Counted from the first letter of the stretch, positions 20,667 to 30,340 are shown. The stretch: DNA of 64,000 nucleotides from JAEUHO01 sp046350655 (GCA_046350655.1 JAXMAB010000007.1:310001-374000), one strand, 5' to 3'. The notes: a model not told the origin generated them from the sequence alone. Made by a program: numbers and translations.

Positions 20667-20741
20667 GGGGAGAGGGTACCGTCCGCCCGGGGGACCCCCT
20701 CGCCTTGCGTTCCCGCGCCCGGGGGCTACGGTGCGCGCGCC

Positions 20742-21317
20742 ATGGAGTACCTCGCCCGCGAGATCCTCGCCTGGTGCCTGATCCTCCTGGGCACCTTCTT
20801 CCTCGCCAAGGCGATCGTGAGCAAGGGCCAGAAGTGGACGATGAAGGAGCTGCTCGGGCTCCGCATCGACAAGCTGAAGGCCTACCGCAACCACATCATC
20901 CAGCGGCTCGAGGCGGCCTTCGGCTTCTTCTTCGTCTTCTGCGGCGTCGCGACGCACCTCTACATCCTGCTGCGCAAGTCGCTCGACAAGCGCCCCACCG
21001 AGGCGTACGGGCACATCGCCGAGTACATGGCGGGCACGCTGCTCGCCATCGTCGTGCTCGCGGTCGCGTTCCACTACGTCTGCAAGTGGGTGAGCCGGAA
21101 GTCGTTCGTCGAGATCCTCGCGTACCTCGTCGTGCGCTACCGCTACCGCCTCTCGGACGACCAGGCGTTGCTCAAGGAGATCGGGGAGGTGCTGCACGTC
21201 GAGCACCGCGACGACGACACCGTCGAGTCGTACACGGAGCGCGTCGAGGAGGCCATGGGCCTCGGCAAGGTCCGCGAGCGCCTGAAGGCCCGCAACAAGC
21301 CCGTCGAGCTCGGCTGA
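20742..21317 (+). CDS. Hypothetical inner-membrane protein
   Basis: 191 aa with three predicted membrane segments (ILAWCLILLGTFFLAKAIV, AFGFFFVFCGVATHLYILL, MAGTLLAIVVLAVAFHYVC) and charged cytoplasmic stretches between and after them. The C-terminal 60 residues are soluble and charged. Family not recognised. It starts 75 nt from the divergent minus-strand module, so the gap probably holds two promoters. Confidence 0.7.
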   Translation: MEYLAREILAWCLILLGTFFLAKAIVSKGQKWTMKELLGLRIDKLKAYRNHIIQRLEAAFGFFFVFCGVATHLYILLRKSLDKRPTEAYGHIAEYMAGTLLAIVVLAVAFHYVCKWVSRKSFVEILAYLVVRYRYRLSDDQALLKEIGEVLHVEHRDDDTVESYTERVEEAMGLGKVRERLKARNKPVELG

Positions 21318-21423
21318 CGCGCGCCGGCGGCGCGCCCGCCGCGCGCCCGGACGCGGGCGCGGCTACACTCCGCGGGCCGGGGCGCGTCGGGGACCCTCCC
21401 GGCCCCCTGCGACGAGGTGCCCC

Positions 21424-22374
21424 ATGCGCTCCGCCCCCCGCCGTGCCCTGCGGTCGTGCGTCGTCGTCCTCGCGACGGGCGCCCTGGCGACGCTCGCCGC
21501 GTGCGGGAAGGGCGACGGCGCCCCGGCGCCCGGCGGCGCCGCGGCGGCGGACGTCCCCGTGTCCGGGCTCCGGCTCCTCGACGCGGGCCGCGGCGAGCGG
21601 ACGCCCGTGCGCTTCCGGTACGCGAAGGGCATGAAGCAGGCGCTGGTCCTCGAAGGGTCGACGACGTTCGGCGCCTCGGTCCCGCTCCCTCCGGTCACGA
21701 CGACGATGGAGCTGACGCTCGAGGTCACCGACGTCGCCGCGGACGGCACCGCGACGATCGAGGGCGCGACGGGCGGCATGACGATGTCGGGCGCCCCGGG
21801 CGGCGCGCCGCCCGCCGGCCTCGCGACGCTGCGCACGCGCACGCGCACGCGGATGTCGCCGCGCGGCGAGATCCTCGCGATCGACGTCGGCGTCGACGCG
21901 GCGGACGTCGCGCCGGACCTGCGCGCGATGCTGACGGCCGTGCAGGCGAGCGTGAAGGAGTCGATGGGCCAGATCGGCGTCGTGTGGCCCGAGGAGCCCC
22001 TCGGCCCCGGGGCCCGCTGGGTGTTCCGGCGCCGGATGAGGACCGGGATGGCCGAAGCGGACGTCAACGTCGAGACCACGCTCGTCGCGCGCGACGGCGA
22101 CCGGCTGACGCTCTCGAGCCGCATGAAGGTCGCCATGGACCCGCAGGACGTCGAGGTGCCCGGCAGCGGGCGGAAGCTGCACCTGAAGGGCCTGACCGGC
22201 GACGGCACGATGGAGCAGACGGCGAACCTGGCGTCGCTCGCCCAGACCCTCGACCTCAGGCTCGCGATGACGATGGAGCTGGACCTCGAGCTCCCCCGCA
22301 AGGAGGGCGCGACGGCGACGCCCCCGCCGAAGCTCGAGTTCACGGCCGCGCAGAAGGTCCGCCCGAAGGACTGA
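21424..22374 (+). CDS. Probable lipoprotein, DUF6263-like
   Basis: 316 aa. A lipoprotein signal is visible: a basic N-terminus, hydrophobic core VVVLATGALATLAAC, with the lipobox cysteine at about residue 26. The mature part is beta-rich with short repeated strand patterns (MELTLEVTDVAADGTATIEG, VETTLVARDGDRLTLSSRMK). The arrangement resembles the DUF6263 lipoproteins common in Planctomycetota, a resemblance by eye only. Likely anchored in the inner leaflet of the outer membrane or in the periplasm. Function unknown. Confidence 0.65.
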   Translation: MRSAPRRALRSCVVVLATGALATLAACGKGDGAPAPGGAAAADVPVSGLRLLDAGRGERTPVRFRYAKGMKQALVLEGSTTFGASVPLPPVTTTMELTLEVTDVAADGTATIEGATGGMTMSGAPGGAPPAGLATLRTRTRTRMSPRGEILAIDVGVDAADVAPDLRAMLTAVQASVKESMGQIGVVWPEEPLGPGARWVFRRRMRTGMAEADVNVETTLVARDGDRLTLSSRMKVAMDPQDVEVPGSGRKLHLKGLTGDGTMEQTANLASLAQTLDLRLAMTMELDLELPRKEGATATPPPKLEFTAAQKVRPKD

Positions 22375-22443
22375 CGCGCCCGCGGGGCGCCACACCGACC
22401 GCGCCTTCCGCGGCCCGCCGGCCCCGCGTACCCTCGCCGGGCC

Positions 22444-24918
22444 ATGGGAACGCCGACGCCCCCCTCCGCCCCTTCGCCCCTCGACGCCCCGTACGACCCG
22501 AAGGCCATCGACCCCGCCGCCCAGGCCCTCTGGGAGCGGGAGCGCTGCCACGCCTTCGACCCGTCGAGCCCGGCGCCCGTCTTCTCGATCGACACGCCGC
22601 CGCCGACCGTCTCGGGGCACCTCCACCTCGGCCACATCTTCTCGTACACGCAGGCCGAGAGCATCGCGCGCTACAAGCGGATGCGCGGCTTCAACGTGTT
22701 CTACCCGTTCGGCTACGACGGCAACGGCCTGCCGACGGAGCGCCTCGCGGAGGCCGAGCACGGCGTCAAGGGCAAGGACATGCCCCGCCCGGACTTCGTG
22801 CGGCTCTGCCTGCAGACGTCCAAGAAGTACGAGCAGGCCTTCCAGGACATGATGCGGGCCGTCGGCCTCTCGGCCGACTGGTCGCTCGCGTACAGCACGA
22901 TCGACGACCGGTGCGTGCGGATCAGCCAGCGCGGGTTCCTCGACCTCTGGCGCAAGGGCGAGGCCTACCTCAAGGAGTCGCCGACGTTCTGGTGCACGTC
23001 GTGCGGCACCGCCCTCGCGCAGGCCGACCTCGAGTTCGTGGACAAGGCCTCGCAGTTCACGACGCTCCGCTTCGACCTCGAGGGCGGCGGGTCGGTCGAG
23101 ATCGCCACGACGCGGCCCGAGCTGCTGCCCGCGTGCGGCGCGATGTTCCTGCACCCGAGCCACCCGCGCGCCGCCGAGCTCGTGGGACGCAAGGCCCTGG
23201 TGCCGCTGCAGGACGGCCGCGCCGTGACGATCCTCGCCGACGACAAGGTGGACCCCGAGAAGGGCACCGGGATGGTCATGTGCTGCACGTTCGGCGACAA
23301 GACCGACGTGGAGTGGTTCAAGAAGCACGGCCTCGAGCTGCGCCAGGCCGTGGGCCGCGACGGCCACATGACCGCGCTCGCGGGCCCGGAGAAGGGCCTC
23401 TTCGTCAACAAGGCGCGCAAGGCGATCCTCGAGCGCCTCGCGGCCGCGGGCCACGTGGTGGCGCAGAAGGACATCGTGCACCCCGTGGCGACCCACGAGC
23501 GGTGCAAGACCGACGTGCAGTTCCTCGCGACGAAGCAGGTCTTCGTGCGCGTGCTCGACAAGAAGGCCGAGCTGGTGGCGCTCGGCGAGCAGGTGCGCTG
23601 GCACCCGGACTACATGGGCCGGCGGTACCGCGACTGGGTCGAGAACCTCGAGTGGGACTGGTGCATCTCGCGCCAGCGCTTCTACGGCGTGCCGTTCCCG
23701 ATGTGGCACTGCAAGGCGTGCGGCGCCCCCACCGTCGCGGCGGACGCCGACCTGCCGGTCGACCCGACGACGCGCGGGCCCGGCGCCCCGTGCGCCGCGT
23801 GCGGCGCGACCGACTTCGAGCCCGAGCGCGACGTGATGGACACGTGGGCGACGTCGTCCGAGACGCCGCAGATCAACGCCCGGTGGGGCGACGGCGGCAC
23901 CGCGCCGCGCGCGCCGCTGCCGATGTCGCTGCGCCCGCAGGCCCACGAGATCATCCGCACGTGGGCGTTCTACACGCTCGTGAAGTCGTGGGTGCACCAC
24001 CGCGCGGTGCCGTGGACCGACGCCATGATCTCGGGCTGGATGCTCGCGGCGGACCGCGAGAAGATCAGCAAGAGCAAGGGCAACGCGCCGACGGACCCGA
24101 GGACGCTGCTCGACAAACACGGCGCCGACGCCGTGCGGTACTGGGCGCTCTCCGCCAAGCTGGGCACGGACTACCCGTTCAACGAGGACGACATGGCCTC
24201 GGGGCGGCGGCTGTGCGTGAAGCTCTGGAACGCGAGCAAGCTGGTGCTCAACCACCTCGCGGGCTTCGACCCGACGCAGCCCCGCGCGCCCGAGCGCCCC
24301 GTCGACCGCGGCATCCGCCTGCGGTACGCGCGCGCGGCCGCGGAGGTGACCGACCTCCTCGAGGGCTTCGAGTTCGGCCTCGCGAAGAAGCGCGTCGAGG
24401 AGCTGTTCTGGAACGACCTCTGCGACCACTGGCTCGAGATGGCGAAGGACCGCTTCTACGACGCGAGCCCCGAGGGCGCGCCGGCGCGGCGGGCGGCCCA
24501 GGCCACGGCCTACGACGTCTTCTTCGGCATCCTGCGGCTGCTGGCGCCGTTCGTGCCCCACGTGGTGGAGGCGATCCACCAGGCCCACTTCCGCGACCGG
24601 GAGCGCGTGGCGTCGATCACGCGCGCGGCGTGGCCCCTCGAGCACCGGCCCGACGCGGACGACCCCGGCCTCGCGGCGTTCGACGCCGCGGTCGTGGCGC
24701 TCGCCGCGGTCCGGCGCTGGCGCAGCGAGCACAAGGTGTCGCCCGCCAAGGCCATCCCCCGCGTCCGGCTCACGCTGCCGCCGTCCGCCTTCGCCCGGTT
24801 CGCCGAGGTCGAGGCCGACGTGCGCTCGGCGGGCCGCGTGGGCGCCATCGAGACGGCGGAGGGCCCGGCCGGGTCCGACGCCGCGACGATCGAGATCCTC
24901 GAGCCCCCGGCGGCGTAG
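22444..24918 (+). CDS. valS: Valyl-tRNA synthetase, archaeal/rickettsial subtype
   Basis: Class I synthetase, 824 aa. HIGH motif is HLGH (residues 61-64) and KMSKS is KISKSKG (540-546). The segment after HIGH reads FYPFGYDGNGLPTERL; the usual bacterial enzyme has a different motif here ending in DHAGIATQ, so this resembles the archaeal-type ValRS also found in Rickettsiales. The editing domain (IATTRPELLPACGAMFLHP) and a zinc-type CKACG/CAACG pair are present. The C-terminal coiled coil of typical bacterial ValRS is absent, consistent with the subtype. No distinct base-composition change. Confidence 0.92.
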   Translation: MGTPTPPSAPSPLDAPYDPKAIDPAAQALWERERCHAFDPSSPAPVFSIDTPPPTVSGHLHLGHIFSYTQAESIARYKRMRGFNVFYPFGYDGNGLPTERLAEAEHGVKGKDMPRPDFVRLCLQTSKKYEQAFQDMMRAVGLSADWSLAYSTIDDRCVRISQRGFLDLWRKGEAYLKESPTFWCTSCGTALAQADLEFVDKASQFTTLRFDLEGGGSVEIATTRPELLPACGAMFLHPSHPRAAELVGRKALVPLQDGRAVTILADDKVDPEKGTGMVMCCTFGDKTDVEWFKKHGLELRQAVGRDGHMTALAGPEKGLFVNKARKAILERLAAAGHVVAQKDIVHPVATHERCKTDVQFLATKQVFVRVLDKKAELVALGEQVRWHPDYMGRRYRDWVENLEWDWCISRQRFYGVPFPMWHCKACGAPTVAADADLPVDPTTRGPGAPCAACGATDFEPERDVMDTWATSSETPQINARWGDGGTAPRAPLPMSLRPQAHEIIRTWAFYTLVKSWVHHRAVPWTDAMISGWMLAADREKISKSKGNAPTDPRTLLDKHGADAVRYWALSAKLGTDYPFNEDDMASGRRLCVKLWNASKLVLNHLAGFDPTQPRAPERPVDRGIRLRYARAAAEVTDLLEGFEFGLAKKRVEELFWNDLCDHWLEMAKDRFYDASPEGAPARRAAQATAYDVFFGILRLLAPFVPHVVEAIHQAHFRDRERVASITRAAWPLEHRPDADDPGLAAFDAAVVALAAVRRWRSEHKVSPAKAIPRVRLTLPPSAFARFAEVEADVRSAGRVGAIETAEGPAGSDAATIEILEPPAA

Positions 24919-25250
24919 GCCGGGCGGCCCGCGGGGCGACGCCCCGACGCCGGCGCACGGGCCCGTGCGGGCGCACGGGCCTCGCGGTCCCGCGCCCCGA
25001 CCGGGTCCCGGCCCGCGCACGGCGCCGGCTGCGGGGCGACGCCCGGGGGCCCGGGGCACGCCCGCCCCGGGCACCTCGAAGTGCGCCCGGGAGGGCCCCC
25101 AGGGCCGGTTCGCGGGCCTTCCGCCCGATTCCCTCGGATGGGGCACCCGTCCCGTAGACTGTCGCCCCCTGCGGTCCGCCCCCCCGGGCCGTGGGCCCCC
25201 GACCGATCTCTCCCGCCCCCGCCTCGCCACCCCGGAGCGCCCTCCCATCC
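24919..25250. other. 332-nt leader region upstream of purF
   Basis: No coding region is supported. It contains a dispersed-motif copy (24976-24985, minus orientation; reads GGGACCGCGAGGCCCGTG on the minus strand), preceded by a short GC-rich dyad (GCACGGGCCCGTGC, about 24956-24969). The purF promoter is presumably in the last 100 nt, which I cannot resolve. Confidence 0.55.
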
Positions 25251-26825
25251 ATGTGCGGCTTCATCGGCATGTTCGGCCACGGTCCCGTCGCTCAGGAGAT
25301 GGCGGACGCGCTCCTCGTCCTCCAGCACCGCGGACAGGACGCCGCCGGCATCGCCACGTTCGACGGGGAGACGTTCCACATCGAGCGCGGCGTGGGCCTC
25401 GTGCGCGAGTGCTTCACCGAGGGCAGCATGGCGCGCCTGCGCGGCCACATGGCCGTGGGCCACACGCGCTACCCGACCGTCGGCGGCGGCACCGCCGACG
25501 ACGCGCAGCCGCTGTACACGAACGCGCCGTTCGGCATCGCGATGTCGCACAACGGCAACGTGACGAACTACGTCGAGCTCAAGAAGACGCTCGGCGACAA
25601 GGACCACCGGCGCCTGTCCACGAACTGCGACGTCGAGGTGATCCTCAACGTGTTCGCGGCGGCGCTGGCGCGCACGGACGGCAAGGACTTCGCGAACCGG
25701 GCCTTCTCGGCCGTGCGCGAGGTCTTCAAGCGGGTGCGCGGCTCGTACAGCGCCGCGGCGATCGTGGGCGGCCACGGCATGGTGGCCTTCCGCGACCCCT
25801 TCGGGATCAAGCCGGCGATCCTCGGCCGCCGGAGCGAGGGCAAGCGCACGGAGTGGTGCGTCGCGAGCGAGAGCGCGGTCCACCAGGTGCTCGGCTACGA
25901 GATCGTGCGCGACCTCGGGCCCGGCGAGGTGATCGTGATCACGGGCGACGGCAAGCTGTCGTCGCGCGTGGTCGCGGGCCCGGGCGCCGCCGGCCACCGG
26001 CCGTGCGTGTTCGAGTACATCTACTTCGCGCGCCCCGACAGCGTGATCGACGACATCTCGGTCTACAAGGCGCGGCTGCGGCTCGGCGAGTCGCTGGCGC
26101 ACCTCGTGCGGGAGCGGCAGCTCGAGCCCGACGTCGTCGTCCCGGTGCCGGACTCGGCGCGGGCGGCCGCGCTCGAGTGCGCGCGCGTGCTCGGGCTGAA
26201 GTACCGCGAGGGGCTGCTCAAGAACCGCTACGTCGGCCGCACGTTCATCATGCCGGGCCAGGCGAACCGGGTGAAGAACGTCCGCGCGAAGCTCACGGTC
26301 CTCCCGATGGAGGTCGAGGGCAAGAACGTGCTGCTCGTGGACGACTCGATCGTCCGCGGCACGACGACGAAGGAAGTGATCCGCATGGTGCGCGACGCGG
26401 GCGCGGCGAAGGTGTTCCTCGCCGTCTCGTCGCCGCCGATCCAGCACCCGTGCGTGTACGGCATCGACATGCAGACGCGCAACGAGTTCATCGCGCGCAA
26501 GCTGAAGACGACGGACAAGATCGCGCAGGCCATCGGCGCGGACGCGCTCGTCTACATGACGATCCCCGAGATGGTGAAGGCCGTGAAGGGCCCGACGAAG
26601 CGGATCCGCGAGTTCTGCATGGCGTGTATGGACGGCAACTACCCCACGGGGGACGTGACGCCGGAGGTCCTGCGCACGATCGAGTCCGAGCGGGCGCGCG
26701 AGGCCCGCAAGACGGACGAGAAGCCGGTCGCGGCGCGCAGCAGCCGCGCCCCGGTCGAGGGCGGCGCCGGCGAGGGCACCGAGCCCTCGGTCGACACGAC
26801 CGCCATGCCCCGCCGCGCCCGCTAG
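25251..26825 (+). CDS. purF: Amidophosphoribosyltransferase
   Basis: First committed step of purine synthesis: PRPP plus glutamine to phosphoribosylamine; 524 aa. The N-terminal nucleophile amidotransferase domain begins MCGFIGMFG, so the catalytic cysteine becomes residue 1 after Met removal, which fixes the start at ATG 25251. HRGQDAAGIATFDG and SHNGNVTNY are typical. The phosphoribosyltransferase domain has the PRPP loop LLVDDSIVRGTTTKE. FCMACMDGNYPTG near the end may belong to an Fe-S-type PurF. A dispersed-motif copy sits at 26698-26707 in the non-conserved tail. Confidence 0.95.
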   Translation: MCGFIGMFGHGPVAQEMADALLVLQHRGQDAAGIATFDGETFHIERGVGLVRECFTEGSMARLRGHMAVGHTRYPTVGGGTADDAQPLYTNAPFGIAMSHNGNVTNYVELKKTLGDKDHRRLSTNCDVEVILNVFAAALARTDGKDFANRAFSAVREVFKRVRGSYSAAAIVGGHGMVAFRDPFGIKPAILGRRSEGKRTEWCVASESAVHQVLGYEIVRDLGPGEVIVITGDGKLSSRVVAGPGAAGHRPCVFEYIYFARPDSVIDDISVYKARLRLGESLAHLVRERQLEPDVVVPVPDSARAAALECARVLGLKYREGLLKNRYVGRTFIMPGQANRVKNVRAKLTVLPMEVEGKNVLLVDDSIVRGTTTKEVIRMVRDAGAAKVFLAVSSPPIQHPCVYGIDMQTRNEFIARKLKTTDKIAQAIGADALVYMTIPEMVKAVKGPTKRIREFCMACMDGNYPTGDVTPEVLRTIESERAREARKTDEKPVAARSSRAPVEGGAGEGTEPSVDTTAMPRRAR

Positions 26826-26980
26826 CCCTTCCCCCCCTCTCCGCCGCCTTCGTCAGCACTCCTGACCACCCGTGCCGCTCGGGGTGCATTCCCCTCTCCC
26901 AACGCCCCCCCTTGCCCACTCCCTCTCCGCGGGCTGCTTCGGGGCGCGTCCTCCGCCCACGGCCGCCCTCCCGCCCCCTC

Positions 26981-27377
26981 TCTCTCTCTGCAAGCCCCTT
27001 CAGGTCATCCCCCTAGCCCACGGCCGACGAGCGCGGCCGCTCCCCGCTCCCTCAAGGCGCCTCCCTCTCACACGGCCGACGAGCGCGGCCGCTCCCCGCT
27101 CCCTCAAGGCGCCTCCCTAGCACACGGCCGACGAGCGCGGCCGCTTCCCGCTCCCTCAAGGCGCCTCCCTAGCACACGGCCGCGATTCGTCGGATGCCGC
27201 GGGAGCGGCGGCGAGGTGGCTGTATCCAGCACCGCCGATACGCCACCGAGCCGCCCGACGACGAGGAGGCCCAGCAGGGCCGACGAGGAGGAGGGGGACG
27301 CCAGGCCGCGTTGCGCGGCCTCGCGTCCCCGCGAACCCCGGCGCCGACGAGCGCGGCCGCTCCCCGTTCCCTAGATC
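26981..27377 (-). repeat. GATCTA-type 3'-flanking element, copy 3 (with tandem expansion)
   Basis: Read on the minus strand it begins GATCTAGGGAACGGGGAG and GCGGCCGCGCTCG, three bases past the zinc-ribbon gene's stop. It carries the same GGCCC-TGCT-GGGCC hairpin and the following GCCTCCTCGTCGTCGGGCGG block as the 52.4-kb copy. It reaches AATCGCGGCCGTGTGCTAGG, as in copy 1, and then a 52-bp unit is repeated three times before a purine-rich tail. With adjoining sequence it fills the 555-nt gap between purF and the zinc-ribbon gene; 26826-26980 is C/T-rich with nothing recognisable. Confidence 0.75.
27019..27174 (-). repeat. 52-bp tandem repeat, three full units
   Basis: Units start at 27019, 27071 and 27123 (period exactly 52), each beginning CACGGCCGACGAGCGCGGCC on the plus strand, with only a few mismatches. 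A fourth start at 27175 diverges after eight bases. The unit contains the NotI-like GCGGCCGC core and the GTGTGCTAGGGA block of the GATCTA element, so it is an internal expansion of that element. Confidence 0.9.
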
Positions 27378-27380
27378 CCG

Positions 27381-27611
27381 CTACGCTTTGGGCGGCGGAG
27401 GAATGGTCATGTGGCCGGGGGCGGAGCACTCGCAGAGGCAGCGTGCATTCGTGCACCGGTAGTACGGCCGTCCCGGTCGCTTCAGGACCTTGTCCTGGTT
27501 CGTCTGCACGCGGTACATCTCGACCGGCGCGCTGCACCGAGGGCACGACGCGGCGCCCTTCTCCATGGCGGCCACGACCTTGAGCCGCTCGTCGTACGTG
27601 TAGGTCGGCAT
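27381..27611 (-). CDS. Small zinc-ribbon protein
   Basis: 76 aa. Two cysteine clusters (CPRC and CTNARCLCEC) separated by about 30 residues suggest a zinc ribbon; the opening MPTYTYDE resembles FmdB-type small zinc ribbons, but the spacing differs. GGAG sits 6 nt before ATG 27611. It is the second gene after the large surface-protein gene (16-nt gap, same strand). The GATCTA element begins just after its stop. Function unknown. Confidence 0.7.
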   Translation of the reverse strand: MPTYTYDERLKVVAAMEKGAASCPRCSAPVEMYRVQTNQDKVLKRPGRPYYRCTNARCLCECSAPGHMTIPPPPKA

Positions 27612-27627
27612 GCGGTCTCCGGCGGGA

Positions 27628-30186
27628 TCAGCGGGGCCCGACCGGCTCGGGCTCCAGCACGACGCTCCACTCCATCGTATCGAGGGGGATCCTCAAAGGA
27701 TTGTCGGCGCTTCCGGGCGTCGGGTCCGGAACGGCGTACCGGGCCCGCACCGAGCGGTACCCGGGGCACGCGACGAGGACGTCGTAGGGACCGGGTTCGA
27801 GGGGCCCCACGCGGTGGAGGCCCGGCGTCGCGGGGTCCTCGGTCCAGAGCGCGGCGGTCGCGCGCGCGACGTCCTCGTCGCCGCCCACGAAGCCCCGCCA
27901 CGCCGCGCGCGACCAGAGGTCGAGCCAGCGCACGCCCGCCCGCGCGTCGCGGATCTCGACGACGGCCCCGGCGACCGGCGCCTTCTTCGCGTCCTCGACG
28001 CGGACCCGCAGCCGCGTGCCGCGCACGAGCGTCACGGCGACCCTGCCGACGCCCTCGGCGTCCGGGATCACGCGGCGGACGGCCGGCGCGAAGCCCGGCG
28101 CGAACACCGCGAGCCCGACGGGCCGCGTGGGGTCGAGCCCCTCGAGGACGAACGGCGAGCCGCGGGCGACGCGCAGCGCGTCCTCGCGCGCGCGGGCGAC
28201 CTGCCGCCCGCGCGACTCGGCGCGGCCGTCGTCGAGGAGCGCGACGACCGCGTCCACCGGCGCGCCGTCGGCGGCGCGCACGGTCCCCTCGACGCGCACG
28301 CCGCGGACGAGGCTGACCTCGCCGAGGTCGACGGTCTCGCCCGCGCGCAGCGCCAGCGGCACCTCGCGGCGGAGGCCGTCGGTGAAGAGGCAGAGCGTGC
28401 CCGGCGTCCCCGGCACGAGCCCCTCGACGCGGCCGTCGCCGGCGTCGAGGGGCAGGATCCCGTCGAACCGGAGGTCGCCCGCGCCGTCGAGCACGACCGC
28501 GCGCACCCACGACAGCGGGGACCCGTCGAGCCCGCGGACCGCGCGGAACCGGACGCCGGCGGCGCGCGGCAGCACGATCGTCACGGGGTCCCCGCCGACG
28601 CGGCCGCCGGCCGACGACCACGGGGCGAAGGGCCGCGGGTCGACGGCGCCCGGCGTCGCGCCGTCCACGTACCCGGCGACGACCTCGACGCGCTCGCCCG
28701 CGGGCAGGCCCGCCAGCGTGAACCGGCCGTCCGCCGTCGTCGTCGCGCGCACGCCGCCGACGGCCACGGTCGCGGCGGGCAGCGGCGCGCCCGTCGCGTC
28801 CACGACGCGACCGGTCACCGCGCCGAGGCGCGGCGCGGGCGCCGCGGTGGCGCCGGTCGCGGGCGCCGGCGCGGGCACGGCGGGCGGCGGCGGCGGCGCG
28901 GGCCTCGCGTCCCCCTCGCGGGGCCGCAGCGCGACGCGCAGCTCGCCCCGGTCGGGCCCCGCGGGCGGCAGCAGATGGTCCTCGGGCACGACGTCGCCCG
29001 CGAACGAGACGCGCGCGGGCCCGAGGAGGTCGCCGCGCGACACCAGCGTCGGCGTGCCGTCGACGAGCGCGCGGGACGGCGTCACCCCCACCTCGAACGG
29101 CGAGAACGCCTCGCGGACGAGCGCGAGCACCGCGGGCTCGACGGCCACCGTCGCGACCCCGTCGGCGTCGAGCGCGCGGCGGTCGGCCGTCACGGCGACG
29201 CTCGGGACGATGACCGGGAACCGCAGCTCCACGGTGCTCTGCAGCCGGGCGTCGTGGGCGGGCAGGTCCACGCGGACCGCGACCTCGCGCGGCCCGCTCG
29301 TCGCCACGAGCGCGAGGTGGTCGGTCAGCCGGCCGCGCCACGTGAACCGTCCCTCGGCGTCCGTGACGACCGTGGGCCCGCCGACGCCGTCCTCGGTCCG
29401 CGACGTCACGACGGCGCCGGCGACGCCGAACCCCTCCGGGTCGGTCACGCGGCCGAGGACGGTGAACGCCCGCGCGAGCGTCGCCGACGCGGCGCGGTCC
29501 TCGCCGACGACGAGGCGCAGCGTCGGCCCCGCGCGCTCGGAGCCGCCGACGGCGACGACGACGAAGCCGGCGGGCTGGTCGTCCACGACGACGCGGCCGT
29601 TCGGGTCGGTCCGCCGCGCGGCCGGTCGGCCGTCGGGCCCCGGCCACGACACCGGCACGTCGGGCGCCGGCGTCCCGTCCGGCTCCGTCACCGTCACGAC
29701 GACGGCGCCGCCCGCGGGCTCGAGCCGCACGCGGGCCGGCCCGCCGTCGCGGCGCGCGGCGCGCAGGGCGTCCGTCGCCCGCGTGGACCGGTGCCCGGGC
29801 GCGCCGACGTAGACCTCCGGCGCCATGCGGACGATCGCCACCGTGCCGTCGCCGCGGCGGACGAGCCGCCCGCCGTCGACGCGGAGGAGCGCCGCCTCGA
29901 CGACGGAGCGACCGTCCGGCGCCTCGACGACGAGGGGGACCTCGGGCGGCGCGACCGCGACGCCCGCCCCACCGGCGGCGGTCGGGCCGGGGGGTACGCG
30001 AGGCCCGGTCGCCCGCGGGTCGGACGGGGCCCGCGACGCCGACGGCTCGCGCGGCGGGAGCGGCCGGTCGGCGGGCTCGGTCCGCGCGGGCCGCGCGGGC
30101 CGGGCGAGCTCCGGCAGCATCAACGCGGCGAACCCGGCGGTGAGCGCCAGGAAGACGGCCAGGAGGATCCACTGTCCGCGGGACAT
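27628..30186 (-). CDS. Anchored surface protein with carboxypeptidase-regulatory-like domains
   Basis: 852 aa. An N-terminal membrane anchor (WILLAVFLALTAGFAALML) is followed by a Pro/Arg linker. After that come several Ig/transthyretin-like carboxypeptidase-regulatory repeats, for example GRVTDPEGFGVAGAVVTS with TDAEGRFTWRG, and GRVVDATGAPLPAATVAVGG with TTADGRFTLAGLPAGE. Two dispersed-motif copies (28899, 29998) fall in the Pro-rich linkers rather than in domains. Likely extracytoplasmic and structural or binding; substrate unknown. A GTG directly before ATG 30186 is an alternative start. Confidence 0.75.
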   Translation of the reverse strand: MSRGQWILLAVFLALTAGFAALMLPELARPARPARTEPADRPLPPREPSASRAPSDPRATGPRVPPGPTAAGGAGVAVAPPEVPLVVEAPDGRSVVEAALLRVDGGRLVRRGDGTVAIVRMAPEVYVGAPGHRSTRATDALRAARRDGGPARVRLEPAGGAVVVTVTEPDGTPAPDVPVSWPGPDGRPAARRTDPNGRVVVDDQPAGFVVVAVGGSERAGPTLRLVVGEDRAASATLARAFTVLGRVTDPEGFGVAGAVVTSRTEDGVGGPTVVTDAEGRFTWRGRLTDHLALVATSGPREVAVRVDLPAHDARLQSTVELRFPVIVPSVAVTADRRALDADGVATVAVEPAVLALVREAFSPFEVGVTPSRALVDGTPTLVSRGDLLGPARVSFAGDVVPEDHLLPPAGPDRGELRVALRPREGDARPAPPPPPAVPAPAPATGATAAPAPRLGAVTGRVVDATGAPLPAATVAVGGVRATTTADGRFTLAGLPAGERVEVVAGYVDGATPGAVDPRPFAPWSSAGGRVGGDPVTIVLPRAAGVRFRAVRGLDGSPLSWVRAVVLDGAGDLRFDGILPLDAGDGRVEGLVPGTPGTLCLFTDGLRREVPLALRAGETVDLGEVSLVRGVRVEGTVRAADGAPVDAVVALLDDGRAESRGRQVARAREDALRVARGSPFVLEGLDPTRPVGLAVFAPGFAPAVRRVIPDAEGVGRVAVTLVRGTRLRVRVEDAKKAPVAGAVVEIRDARAGVRWLDLWSRAAWRGFVGGDEDVARATAALWTEDPATPGLHRVGPLEPGPYDVLVACPGYRSVRARYAVPDPTPGSADNPLRIPLDTMEWSVVLEPEPVGPR

Positions 30187-30340
30187 CACGCCATCGTACG
30201 GACGACGGCGGCCCGTGCCGACGTCCCCGCCGCCGGGCGCGTCACGGGACGAACCCGCCGGTCCCGGCCGGCCGCGCGGCGGGCCGCGCGCTCCGACGCA
30301 CGGCCGCGGACCGGGCGATCGCGGCTCGGGCGACGGCCCC

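Noticed and set aside
24919..25250. Possible tRNA or purine riboswitch upstream of purF
   Set aside because: No acceptor/T-loop pattern and no conserved riboswitch core could be seen; only GC-rich dyads.
27019..27180. CRISPR array
   Set aside because: The 52-bp units are contiguous with no unique spacers, only three exist, and no cas genes are present.
27194..27583. Open frames through the 27-kb repeat region that share PPDDEEAQQGRRGGG with frames at 3.5 and 52.4 kb
   Set aside because: The similarity is explained by the shared DNA element; these frames run antisense to the element's gene and have no credible start.
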